DNA of 18,045 nucleotides from Prevotella sp. CAG:1031 (GTDB lineage: Bacteria > Bacteroidota > Bacteroidia > Bacteroidales > Muribaculaceae), in contig HF985615.1 of the NCBI GenBank assembly GCA_000431215.1, forward strand, positions 1-18,045, read 5' to 3'. Shown one piece after another: positions 1-7,452 of this stretch. The notes below the pieces were generated by a model. It saw nothing but the letters and a program-made list of their open reading frames with translations. It was not told where the DNA came from and ran no database searches. A program made the translations under genes and the position numbers. The stretch's first letter is position 1; every line of letters begins with the position of its first letter.

Positions 1-872
1 ATCCCGACCCCGCCTCTTATATCGGCGACGGGCCGGCGGCGGGAAAGATTCCGGGCCGTTTCGCCAACCGCATAGCCCGAGGCCGCTTCTCGATCGACGG
101 CAAGAGCTACAGCCTCGCCGTCAACTGCGGCCCGAACGCCCTCCACGGTGGCCCGACCGGCTTCCATAACCGCAACTGGCAGGGTCGGCCCGACGGCGAC
201 ACAGTAGTTTTCGAGCGCACGTCGCCCGACGGCGAAGAGGGCTATCCCGGCAACATGAAAGTCAGCGCCCGTTACCGCTGGGACGACGACAACAGCCTGA
301 CCCTCACTCTCGAAGCAACCACCGACGCTACGACAGTGGTCAATCTGACCAACCACACATATTTCAATCTCGACGGCGACGGCTCGGGAACGGCTCTCGA
401 CCACATCCTGCAGCTCATCGCGAGCCGCTGGCTCCCGACCGACGACAGTCAGGTTCCGCTGGGAGAGCTCGCTGACGTTGACGGCACACCGATGGACTTT
501 ACCTCTCCGAAGCCCCTGGGTAGCGACATCCATGCCAATTTCGAGGCTCTGCGAATAGGCAAGGGCTATGACCACTGCTGGGCTATCGACGGCGCCGACG
601 GAACCGTCCGGCCGGCCGCCCGGCTCGAAGCCACCCGTTCGGGACGAGTCGTCGAGATTCTGACTGACCAGCCTGCCCTTCAGCTCTACACCGGCAACTG
701 GCTGACAGGCTCTCCCAAGGGGAAACATGGCGACTACAGCGACTACGACGCCGTGGCCATCGAATGTCAGGACTACCCCGATGCCCCGAACCATCCGTCA
801 TTCCCCTCGACGCTGCTGCGCCCAGGAGAACGCTACCACCGCACGATAATATTCCGATTCACAACTAAATAA
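1..872 (+). CDS. galM: Aldose 1-epimerase (mutarotase), 5' truncated
   Basis: The open frame runs in from the left edge (first full codon at base 3), leaving about 289 residues of a family usually near 340-380, so the N-terminus lies outside the window. The enzyme interconverts alpha and beta anomers of galactose or glucose and supplies alpha-galactose to galactokinase. Visible family landmarks in order: GRFANRIARGRF, the ALHGG segment with the first active-site histidine, NLTNHTYFNLDG with the second, GKGYDHCW, and the C-terminal AIECQDYPDAPNHPSFPS block that carries the catalytic glutamate. All catalytic positions are therefore present. It ends 25 bases before galK on the same strand, so the two are almost certainly co-transcribed. 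An internal ATG at 255 is not the start, because homologous sequence continues upstream of it. Confidence 0.95.
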   Translation, partial: PDPASYIGDGPAAGKIPGRFANRIARGRFSIDGKSYSLAVNCGPNALHGGPTGFHNRNWQGRPDGDTVVFERTSPDGEEGYPGNMKVSARYRWDDDNSLTLTLEATTDATTVVNLTNHTYFNLDGDGSGTALDHILQLIASRWLPTDDSQVPLGELADVDGTPMDFTSPKPLGSDIHANFEALRIGKGYDHCWAIDGADGTVRPAARLEATRSGRVVEILTDQPALQLYTGNWLTGSPKGKHGDYSDYDAVAIECQDYPDAPNHPSFPSTLLRPGERYHRTIIFRFTTK

Positions 873-897
873 TCACTCCTTTACCTGTTTACACACC

Positions 898-2034
898 ATG
901 GGACTTCAGGAAAAAGTAAAGAAAGTCTTCGCCGAAAAATTCGGCGGCGACGCCACTCTCTACGCTTCGGCCGGACGCATCAACCTTATCGGCGAACACA
1001 CCGACTATAACGGCGGATTCGTCTTCCCGGGCGCCATCGACAAGATGCTCCTGGCGGCTATCCGCCCCAACGCCACCGACCGCGTGAACCTCTTCTCGAT
1101 CGACATCGACGAGGCTGTAAGCTTCGGACTCGAAGAAGCCGACGCTCCGGCCCAGCAGTGGGCGCGCTATATCTTCGGCGTAGCCCGCGAGATAATCAAG
1201 CGCGGAGGAACTGTCAGAGGCTTCGACGCCGTCTTCGCCGGAAACGTGCCCCTCGGAGCGGGCCTGAGCTCGAGCGCCGCCCTCGAGAGCTGCTTCGCCT
1301 TCGCCCTCAACGACCTCTTCAACGGAGGCGCTATCGAGAAATACGAGCTCGCCCGCATAGGCCAGTCGACCGAACACAACTACTGCGGCGTCAACTGCGG
1401 CATAATGGACCAGTTCGCATCGGTCTTCGGCCGCAAAGGCAACCTCATGCGCCTCGACTGCCGTTCGGGAGAATTCGAATACTTTCCCTTCAGTCCCGAA
1501 GGCTATCAGCTCGTTCTGGTCGACTCGCGCGTCAAGCACGAACTCGCCGACTCCCCCTACAACAAGCGGCGCCAGTCGTGTGAGCGCGTGGCCGCACGCC
1601 TCGGCGTCGACACCCTCCGCGACGCCGACATGGCAATGCTTGACGCGGCCCGCGCCGACATCTCCGACGAAGACTACCGCCGCGCACGCTACGTCATCGG
1701 CGAGAAACAGCGCGTTCTCGACGTCTGCGATGCCCTCAACGCCGGCGACTACGAGACCGTGGGCGAGCGGATGTACGAGACTCACCGCGGCCTGCGCGAC
1801 GACTATGAGGTCAGCTGCGAAGAGCTCGACTTCCTCAACGACCTCGCGCGCCGCTGCGGCGTCACCGGCTCGCGCATAATGGGAGGCGGCTTCGGCGGCT
1901 GCACAATCAACCTCGTCCGTAAAGAGCTACGCGACAAATTCGTCGACACCGCCGTCGGCGAGTTCGCGGCCCGCTACGGCCACGCCCCGCAGATCTACGA
2001 CGTCGTCATCAGCGACGGTGCGCGCCGCCTCTGA
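898..2034 (+). CDS. galK: Galactokinase
   Basis: 378 residues, normal family length. It phosphorylates alpha-D-galactose with ATP to galactose-1-phosphate, the second step of the Leloir pathway, in the cytoplasm. The galactokinase signature GRINLIGEHTDYNGG lies near residues 25-40 and includes the arginine and the sugar-binding Glu-His-x-Asp. The GHMP-kinase ATP loop PLGAGLSSSAALE is near residues 118-130, and the NCGIMDQFAS block carries the catalytic-base aspartate. The C-terminal GHMP motif MGGGFGGCTINLV is near residues 330-342. All motifs are intact. The start is the first ATG after galM, 25 bases downstream, and the ATG matches the expected N-terminus. A terminator follows about 20 bases after the stop, so galM-galK forms the end of an operon. 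Confidence 0.97.
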   Translation: MGLQEKVKKVFAEKFGGDATLYASAGRINLIGEHTDYNGGFVFPGAIDKMLLAAIRPNATDRVNLFSIDIDEAVSFGLEEADAPAQQWARYIFGVAREIIKRGGTVRGFDAVFAGNVPLGAGLSSSAALESCFAFALNDLFNGGAIEKYELARIGQSTEHNYCGVNCGIMDQFASVFGRKGNLMRLDCRSGEFEYFPFSPEGYQLVLVDSRVKHELADSPYNKRRQSCERVAARLGVDTLRDADMAMLDAARADISDEDYRRARYVIGEKQRVLDVCDALNAGDYETVGERMYETHRGLRDDYEVSCEELDFLNDLARRCGVTGSRIMGGGFGGCTINLVRKELRDKFVDTAVGEFAARYGHAPQIYDVVISDGARRL

Positions 2035-2053
2035 TTCCCCCTCGGCACAAAAC

Positions 2054-2093
2054 AATAAGTCCAATTGGTATAATTAGACTAATTGGACTTATT
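2054..2093. terminator. Bidirectional intrinsic terminator between galK and the DUF4301 gene
   Basis: Arms 2054-2066 (AATAAGTCCAATT) and 2081-2093 pair perfectly over 13 bp. Three more pairs, one of them a G-U, extend the stem to about 16 bp around an 8-base loop. A-rich and T-rich ends on either side let it terminate both the galK transcript (plus) and the DUF4301 transcript (minus), which converge here. Confidence 0.85.
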
Positions 2094-2111
2094 TATATGA
2101 TCTAAAAGGGG

Positions 2112-3623
2112 TTACTTGCGGTGGGCCGGACGCAGAAGGTCGTTGACGGTCTTGACAGGGTTGAAGGTCTCGACTGGCACCTCGACGAAGGCAGTGTTCC
2201 AGTCGCTCATGGCGCCGTTCCAGAGACCGGGTAGCTCCATGGCGCGCAGCTCGCGGCCATGGCTCGACTTCTGCGAAATGAAGCCCGTGGCAGGGTCGAC
2301 GTAGCGTGTCAGGTCATATTTCGCGCCGGCGGGATTCTTGATATAGCAGACGAGGTCGACGGGATTGAAATGCGTCGCGCCGGCCATCATATCCTTGTAG
2401 TCGGGGCCGATCTGCGTGCTCTCGAGAATCTGGAGCGAGCTGCTGCCGTCGGGGTTGACGGTGATATATGGGCCTCCGCCGGGCTCCCCCTCGTTGCGAA
2501 CCATTCCGCAGACACGCAGCGGGCGGTCGAGCTTAGAGCGCACGAGGCGCACGAGGTCGGTGCCTTTCAACGTGTCGAAGCGCTTGTCGTCGGTCGAGAG
2601 ACTGTGGCGCATGAATTCTATGGCCTCGGCTGTGACATCCTCTCCGGCGTCGATAGCGGCAATGAAGCGGGCGATAGCGTCGTGGAGAAGCATCATATAG
2701 CCGCCGATAACCTGTTTGTATCTCACCGTTGCGTCGCGGTGGCGGTCGGGAACGACGTTGTCGATATTCTTGATGAAGACGACTGCGGCATCAATGTCGT
2801 TCAGATTCTCGATAAGAGCGCCATGGCCGCCGGGACGGAAGAAAAGACTGTCGTTCTCAAGGAAAGGCTCGTCGTTGTCGATATTGGCGGCGATAGTGTC
2901 GGTCGACGGCTTCTGCTCGCTGAGCGTCACCGTGAACTTGCGGCCCGTGCGCGCCTCGGCAGCAGGGACAGCCTCGGCGAGCTTTTCTTCGAAGAGACGG
3001 CGGTGGTTGGCCGACACGGTGAAATGGAGCTTGACCTCGCCGGCGGCGTTGGCCGCCGTCTGGGCACCCTCGGTCAGCTGTTCGTCGAGCGGAGTGCGTG
3101 AGGGCTCCCCCTCGTAGGCGTGGAAGCGCAGCAGAGCCTTAGGCAGCTGGCCGTAGTTCATGCCTTCGGGATTGACTATGGCGGCGATGATGTCGCGTGT
3201 GCGTCCGGCGGCAACAAGCTCATCGAGCGGACTTCCGTAGATACGCAGAACGGCCTCACGGAGATCTTCGATAAAAGGCAGCTCGTCGAGGTTGGCCATG
3301 AGCTGCCCTACGGGTGTCGACTCCGGAGCCTCGTCGGTGTCGCCGTTGACAAACTCGAACAGGGCCTTGAACATTCGCGAGGCTGCTCCGCTGGCCGGCA
3401 CGAACTTATAAACATCGCCCCCCTCCGAGAGGTAACGCTGCCAGCGCTCGATAGCGGCACGCTCGCCGTCGCCGCCGAGTACCGTTATACCGTGGCCCGG
3501 AGTAGCGGCCCCGACTATGGGCATATATGGAAATCCTGTTGCGAAGCGCTTCATCTGCGCCTCGGCCTGCGCAACGGCGATGCCTTTGCTGCGCAGGAGT
3601 TCTAAGTCTTTTTGTCTGAACAT
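2112..3623 (-). CDS. DUF4301 family protein, function unknown
   Basis: 503 residues from the ATG at 3623 (MFRQKDLELLRSKGI). The sequence matches my recollection of DUF4301, a family of about 510 residues found almost only in Bacteroidota. Features seen: the N-terminal pattern of a short helix followed by FATGFPYMPIVGAATPGHGI, the conserved KFVPASGAASRMFK stretch, and a C-terminal half with GMVRNEGEPGGGPY and a region rich in FNPVDLVC. There is no signal peptide or membrane segment, so it is probably cytoplasmic. A longer start at 3674 exists, but a good -7 box (3656-3663) lies between the two starts and places the transcription start downstream of it, which favours 3623. It is a monocistronic gene divergent from the membrane-protein gene. 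No biochemical role can be assigned from sequence; the family name is from memory and was not searched. Confidence 0.8.
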   Translation of the reverse strand: MFRQKDLELLRSKGIAVAQAEAQMKRFATGFPYMPIVGAATPGHGITVLGGDGERAAIERWQRYLSEGGDVYKFVPASGAASRMFKALFEFVNGDTDEAPESTPVGQLMANLDELPFIEDLREAVLRIYGSPLDELVAAGRTRDIIAAIVNPEGMNYGQLPKALLRFHAYEGEPSRTPLDEQLTEGAQTAANAAGEVKLHFTVSANHRRLFEEKLAEAVPAAEARTGRKFTVTLSEQKPSTDTIAANIDNDEPFLENDSLFFRPGGHGALIENLNDIDAAVVFIKNIDNVVPDRHRDATVRYKQVIGGYMMLLHDAIARFIAAIDAGEDVTAEAIEFMRHSLSTDDKRFDTLKGTDLVRLVRSKLDRPLRVCGMVRNEGEPGGGPYITVNPDGSSSLQILESTQIGPDYKDMMAGATHFNPVDLVCYIKNPAGAKYDLTRYVDPATGFISQKSSHGRELRAMELPGLWNGAMSDWNTAFVEVPVETFNPVKTVNDLLRPAHRK

Positions 3624-3655
3624 GGTAAAAAAGGTATGTGTGAAGATTCTGCCTA

Positions 3656-3663
3656 CAAAATTA
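3656..3663 (-). promoter_or_regulatory. -7 box of the DUF4301 gene promoter
   Basis: On the minus strand this reads TAATTTTG, a full match to the Bacteroidales -7 consensus TAnnTTTG. It predicts a transcription start near 3650 and a leader of about 27 nt before the ATG at 3623. No clear -33 TTTG is seen at the usual distance. Confidence 0.6.
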
Positions 3664-3730
3664 ACAAAAATCACCGAGAATCTTTAGAGAGTAATGGGAA
3701 TAATGGGAGCTTGTGGTGTTTTGCCCATTC

Positions 3731-3757
3731 CCAAAGCTACCAAAGCTACCAAAGCTC
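3731..3757. repeat. Three tandem copies of a 9-bp unit (CCAAAGCTA)
   Basis: Copies at 3731-3739, 3740-3748 and 3749-3757; the third ends in C instead of A. The last copy is also the right arm of an 8-bp inverted repeat: GGGAGCTT at 3705-3712 pairs with AAGCTCCC at 3752-3759. An alternative pairing joins AATGGG (3702-3707) to CCCATT (3724-3729). It lies between two divergent promoters. Confidence 0.85.
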
Positions 3758-3827
3758 CCCCGTCCTGATTAGTGCGATCAATCAAATTGCGGCTTCCCGG
3801 GTATTTTCAGATGTCGGACAAAAGCTG

Positions 3828-3835
3828 TAATTTTG
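3828..3835 (+). promoter_or_regulatory. -7 box of the membrane-protein gene promoter
   Basis: TAATTTTG, a full match to TAnnTTTG. The predicted transcription start is near 3840, which rules out the in-frame TTG at 3833 as a start codon. The -33 region (about 3804-3807, TTTT) is only a partial match. Confidence 0.6.
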
Positions 3836-3889
3836 CAGCGAGATCGTTCAACACACCCTGACACAATGACCCATATAAAGGATCCCGGA

Positions 3890-5320
3890 ATGAAGACACG
3901 GCAACGGCGCGCGAAGATGCTGACAGGCATTTCGTTGCTTGCCATTATTCCGTTTCTGATTCTTTGCACGTTCGTCTATCCGGTCAACGATGATTTTACG
4001 TTTGGCTTGCGCCATATTCAAAAGAATGTCTTTCAGGTCTCAAGCGACATCTATCTGTATTGGAGCGGACGATATTTCGCGACCTTAATTTCTGCACTGA
4101 ATCCGTTTGCCGTCAGCGACAATCCGATACCTCTTTTCAGAATCTATTCAGCTGTTGCCATAGTGCTGACGACCATCGTTATGACGCTTTCGCCGGCAAT
4201 CTGCTGCCGAAGGCAGCTAACACACTGTCAATCGGCAGGATTGGGGGGAGTATTTTTGCTCACTTACCTGGCTCTGATGCCAAGCGTTTCGCAGGCGTTC
4301 TACTGGTTCTCATCATGCACAGCCTTCACAATTCCTTCGCTTCTCTATATCATGCTGGTGGCCTTAACGGCTGCAGACAGCAAAGCGTCTTATTTCATAG
4401 CCTGCACGCTTGCACTGATCGTGCCGGGCGGTAACGAAGTCACAGCCGTCATCACCGTCGGCACTCTCGGATATATCGCCTTCACCTATCACGACAGAAA
4501 ATACTGGCTTCTTCTGACGCTGTCGGCCGCAGCACTCCTACTGGTCGTTCTGGCACCGGGTAATGCCTCGAGAATGGCAAACCAGCACATCTGGGCTAAC
4601 GCCGAACTCTGGGCGCTGACATTCAGCATCGGCCAGACCGTCAGCTGGATATTTCTCTGGGGGCCGGTTCTGCTGCTCGCCACAACAATATATATCCCGC
4701 TTTTCGGACGTAAGCTCGCATCCTCGCCGATCTACGACGTAAGCTTCAGCCGCTATCTCGTCTGGTTTTTCATCACTATCATCCTCGCCCATATACCGCC
4801 CACCTACGGCATATCTTCGGCCATAGTCGACCGCACGGCCAACTGCCTGCTGATATTTGTCATTATCGGATATTTCCATGGGGTCAACATCCTGCTCAGA
4901 AAGCATCGCGCCACAGCCGACAGGCTCGCCTCTCTGCTTTCCGGCAAATGGATTTTCGGAGCATCGCTTTTCTGCTTTCTCTTCGCCGCCCCGTTCTCCA
5001 TCAACAGTCCGGTAGCTACGGCAGTAACCGACATCATTACCGGAAAAGCGACGGACTACAAGCGAATACAGCAGCAACGAGTCGACATCGTCAGGCAAAC
5101 CCCAAGCGCAGAGGCTGTCAAGCTGCCGCCGCTCGGGATCACCTCGAAAAGTCTTTTCGTGAAAGAGCTCGAATCGGAACCCGACACAGAGTTTACCTCA
5201 GCCTTCTCACGCATCTATAAAAGCCGGGTAAGAGTATATGTCGAAGACCGCGAAGCCAGATTCGAAGACAATCTTACCGCCCTCAAAAACTACGCCAAGA
5301 AAGGCCGCGTCCGCCGGTAA
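3890..5320 (+). CDS. Polytopic inner-membrane protein, possible GT-C-type glycosyltransferase (DUF6056-like)
   Basis: 476 residues from the ATG at 3890. That ATG has an AAAGGA Shine-Dalgarno-like site seven bases upstream; an earlier in-frame ATG at 3866 is possible but lacks one. A positively charged N-terminus (KTRQRRAK) precedes a membrane segment at residues 11-30. The PVNDDF motif (residues 31-36, two acidic residues just after TM1) and YWSGRYFAT follow. About eight or nine more hydrophobic segments run to near residue 375, then a soluble charged tail of about 90 residues. An acidic pair in the first extracytoplasmic loop is typical of lipid-sugar-dependent GT-C enzymes, and the layout resembles my memory of DUF6056 proteins. 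This is inference: the substrate is unknown and no sugar genes adjoin it. Alternatives are another type of envelope polysaccharide membrane protein or an O-antigen ligase-like protein. Confidence 0.65.
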   Translation: MKTRQRRAKMLTGISLLAIIPFLILCTFVYPVNDDFTFGLRHIQKNVFQVSSDIYLYWSGRYFATLISALNPFAVSDNPIPLFRIYSAVAIVLTTIVMTLSPAICCRRQLTHCQSAGLGGVFLLTYLALMPSVSQAFYWFSSCTAFTIPSLLYIMLVALTAADSKASYFIACTLALIVPGGNEVTAVITVGTLGYIAFTYHDRKYWLLLTLSAAALLLVVLAPGNASRMANQHIWANAELWALTFSIGQTVSWIFLWGPVLLLATTIYIPLFGRKLASSPIYDVSFSRYLVWFFITIILAHIPPTYGISSAIVDRTANCLLIFVIIGYFHGVNILLRKHRATADRLASLLSGKWIFGASLFCFLFAAPFSINSPVATAVTDIITGKATDYKRIQQQRVDIVRQTPSAEAVKLPPLGITSKSLFVKELESEPDTEFTSAFSRIYKSRVRVYVEDREARFEDNLTALKNYAKKGRVRR

Positions 5321-5394
5321 CCGCCCATATTTATCTCGGCAATCACCTTAGCTTTTCCGACAATTTGTAGTTCAAAGGTATCTTTCAACAAATA

Positions 5395-5431
5395 ATGTAG
5401 GTAGAAAATGAGAAGATGTAGTAAGAAAATG
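5395..5431 (+). repeat. Direct repeat upstream of the Fic promoter
   Basis: Two 16-base copies, ATGTAGGTAGAAAATG (5395-5410) and ATGTAGTAAGAAAATG (5416-5431), differ at two or three positions and are phased 21 bp apart, two helical turns. They abut the -7 box and could be an operator or UP-like element. Confidence 0.6.
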
Positions 5432-5432
5432 C

Positions 5433-5440
5433 TAATTTTG
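5433..5440 (+). promoter_or_regulatory. -7 box of the fic gene promoter, suggesting a leaderless mRNA
   Basis: TAATTTTG, a full match to TAnnTTTG, ends only four bases before the ATG at 5445. Transcription would start at or next to the A of the start codon. The box and about 40 bases upstream are closely matched by the sequence ending at 8961. Confidence 0.65.
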
Positions 5441-5444
5441 TAGT

Positions 5445-6458
5445 ATGAAAACCACGTTAGAAGAATTAGTCGGAAGATACCGGGAACTTGGCATAGACCG
5501 ACAACTGGACTATGACAAGTTTTACCTGTATTCCATAATCACACATTCCACAGCGATTGAAGGCTCTACTATTACGGAGCTTGAGAACCAGATAATGTTT
5601 GACAACGGAATTGCCCTTAAAGGGAAGAGCCTTATCGAGCAGAACATGAATCTTGACCTGAAGGCTGCATACGAGCGGGCGCTTGTGTATGCGCGCGATC
5701 ATACCGACATTACAATCGACCGATTGAAAGAATTGTCGGCTTTGACGATGAGAAACACCGGTTCGGAATATCATACCGCGCTGGGAGATTTCTCGTCGGC
5801 GAATGGTGATCTCCGCCTGTTGAACGTAACGGCCGGTGTCGGCGGACGTTCATACATGTCGTTCAACAAAATACCTCAAAAACTGAAAGAATTTTGTGAC
5901 GCATTGAACACATCGCGGCGAATGGCAGGGTCAATGTCGATGCAACAACTCTATGAAATGAGTTTTGACGCACACTATAATCTCGTAACCATTCATCCGT
6001 GGGCTGACGGCAACGGACGAATTGCGCGGTTGCTGATGAACTGGTTGCAATTTGAATACGGACTTATCCCCTCGCGCATATTCAGCGATGACAAGGAGGA
6101 ATACATAAAGGCTCTGGTTGCTACCCGTGAAGACGGGGATCTGTCAATATTCCGTAGCTTCATGACTGAAACGATGCGTGCCCATCTGTCGCACGACATC
6201 GCCATTTACGAATTGTCCCTCGGTGAAGAAGCTCCGATAATCCCGGAACCTTCCACCTCCTTGACACCTAAGAAAACACGCGATAGAGTAATCGAACTTC
6301 TGCACCGGAATCCAAAGCTAAGTGCGACAGCTCTCGCCGCAGAAATCGGCATCTCAGCCAAAGGCATCCAACGGCATCTCTCTAAGCTTAAAGCGGAAGG
6401 CGTCCTCCGGCGTATCGGCCCGGATAAGGGCGGCAAATGGCAAATTATCATAGATTGA
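5445..6458 (+). CDS. Fic family protein (AMP-transferase) with C-terminal winged helix-turn-helix
   Basis: 337 residues. Fic enzymes usually transfer AMP from ATP to a hydroxyl side chain of a target protein. The core motif HPWADGNGRIAR starts at His184 and matches HxFx(D/E)GNGRxxR, with Trp in place of Phe; the catalytic His, acidic residue and phosphate-binding GNGR are all present. The N-terminal segment STAIEG (residues 35-40) matches the autoinhibitory helix (S/T)xxxE(G/N), with Glu39 as the inhibitory glutamate, so this is a self-inhibited class II type that needs no separate antitoxin. The last ~60 residues (from about TRDRVIELL to KGGKWQII) look like a winged helix DNA-binding domain (LSATALAAEIGISAKGIQRHLSKL), which suggests autoregulation or a DNA-linked target. 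AT-richer than the flanking core genes. No neighbour gives the target. Confidence 0.93.
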   Translation: MKTTLEELVGRYRELGIDRQLDYDKFYLYSIITHSTAIEGSTITELENQIMFDNGIALKGKSLIEQNMNLDLKAAYERALVYARDHTDITIDRLKELSALTMRNTGSEYHTALGDFSSANGDLRLLNVTAGVGGRSYMSFNKIPQKLKEFCDALNTSRRMAGSMSMQQLYEMSFDAHYNLVTIHPWADGNGRIARLLMNWLQFEYGLIPSRIFSDDKEEYIKALVATREDGDLSIFRSFMTETMRAHLSHDIAIYELSLGEEAPIIPEPSTSLTPKKTRDRVIELLHRNPKLSATALAAEIGISAKGIQRHLSKLKAEGVLRRIGPDKGGKWQIIID

Positions 6459-6747
6459 CTACAATTGCCGGTGCTGCAAAACAGAACGAACATAAGATTT
6501 GAGCCTATGACTCCCCCGACAAATGAGCTAAGCATTTTTGAAGAAGACAGGAGGCGCGGTTCGGCAATTAGGAGCTCCACACCAACACCAAACGACAGCC
6601 TGTTTCTTACTAAACAACATTTGCGACAACTGCGGACCGGAACCCCCGGAGATTGCGGCAAGCCACGGAAGTGTGCGCAATAGCGGAACGCGGCGGCACA
6701 GGCCGCACGCGGTCCCGCGACTGCGCGAGTTCATCGACATCTGATAT
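6459..6747. other. Intergenic gap between convergent fic and the DUF2971-like gene
   Basis: About 290 bases with no credible gene; the short frames on both strands have no recognisable domain. The right end (6675-6726) can form nested stems: GCGCA 6675-6679 with TGCGC 6722-6726, GCGG 6683-6686 with CCGC 6715-6718, and GCGGC 6690-6694 with GCCGC 6702-6706. It may be a terminator-like structure for the convergent transcripts, although it lacks a T tract. Confidence 0.4.
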
Positions 6748-7452
6748 TCAGGCTCCTATCCGATTCATTGACGGCACAATTCTTACGCCATATTTTTCCG
6801 AAAGCATAGTGCGTAATTCTGATGCCGCAACAGGCTCTATGCGCGGAGACAATATGATTTCATCTATCAAATCCTTCGTCTCAGCTTTTAGATACACATT
6901 GTCTTCGGGCATTTCTGATGAATCTTCCGGCACGAAATAGAAGCGTAATTCCTCTTCGTCAGCAAACGCCGGATCCTTTGAAAAGAGCTCGTTTTCCTGA
7001 TAATAGCCATACCCATTATATGACATTCGACCATACATGAGCTTATAGCCGGTATAATCTATTGCCGTTATGAATCTTCTGACTGTTGATCTGATACAGG
7101 CACCAAGTTTTGTGGTATAACCTGACCACATCAGATCGCTTTCTTTATTACGGAGTGTCCAGCATGATGCGGGCAGATATCCTCGCTTCTTACATAATGC
7201 AAGTTTATCCTCAAAAGCCGCCATATCTCGCTCCAATATGGATTTGTCAGGCTTACTGTCGGCGGGATATATGGGAAACATATCCTTAAGAGGCGGAAGT
7301 TTTTCGTTTTTATCAGAGAAGCAGTTTTTACACCTCACGAAATATTTATTCGTGGTAAGCAACCGCAACAGATAGTCAAGATCCAGATACTGACATATCG
7401 GCGTGTCAAGACCAACTTCCGGCCTCACGAAACGATATTTCACATCACTCAT
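6748..7452 (-). CDS. DUF2971-like protein, function unknown
   Basis: 234 residues from the ATG at 7452. The fragments YFVRCKNCFSDKNE near residues 35-50 and CWTLRNKESDLMWSGYT around residues 95-115 resemble the DUF2971 pattern (a 'fields of N-x-F-x-D' segment followed by C-W-x-x-x-x-x-E-S-x-x-M-W), a family found in accessory and defence-like loci and without a settled biochemical role. There is no signal peptide. The ATG overlaps the end of the upstream lipoprotein frame by eight bases (ATGAGTGA), so translation of the two is probably coupled. An in-frame TTG further upstream (7488) lies inside the lipoprotein frame and is less likely. AT-rich like the rest of this island. The DUF2971 assignment is by eye and moderate. 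Confidence 0.6.
   Translation of the reverse strand: MSDVKYRFVRPEVGLDTPICQYLDLDYLLRLLTTNKYFVRCKNCFSDKNEKLPPLKDMFPIYPADSKPDKSILERDMAAFEDKLALCKKRGYLPASCWTLRNKESDLMWSGYTTKLGACIRSTVRRFITAIDYTGYKLMYGRMSYNGYGYYQENELFSKDPAFADEEELRFYFVPEDSSEMPEDNVYLKAETKDLIDEIILSPRIEPVAASELRTMLSEKYGVRIVPSMNRIGA

Noticed and set aside
889..1785. Long minus-strand frame opposite galK
   Set aside because: Antisense shadow of a GC-rich gene; galK is certain on the plus strand.
2259..3101. Long plus-strand frame opposite the DUF4301 gene
   Set aside because: Shadow frame created by codon bias; no domain and no promoter.
6465..6744. Several short frames on both strands after fic
   Set aside because: Low-complexity composition, no start signals, no domain; they shadow each other across the same bases.
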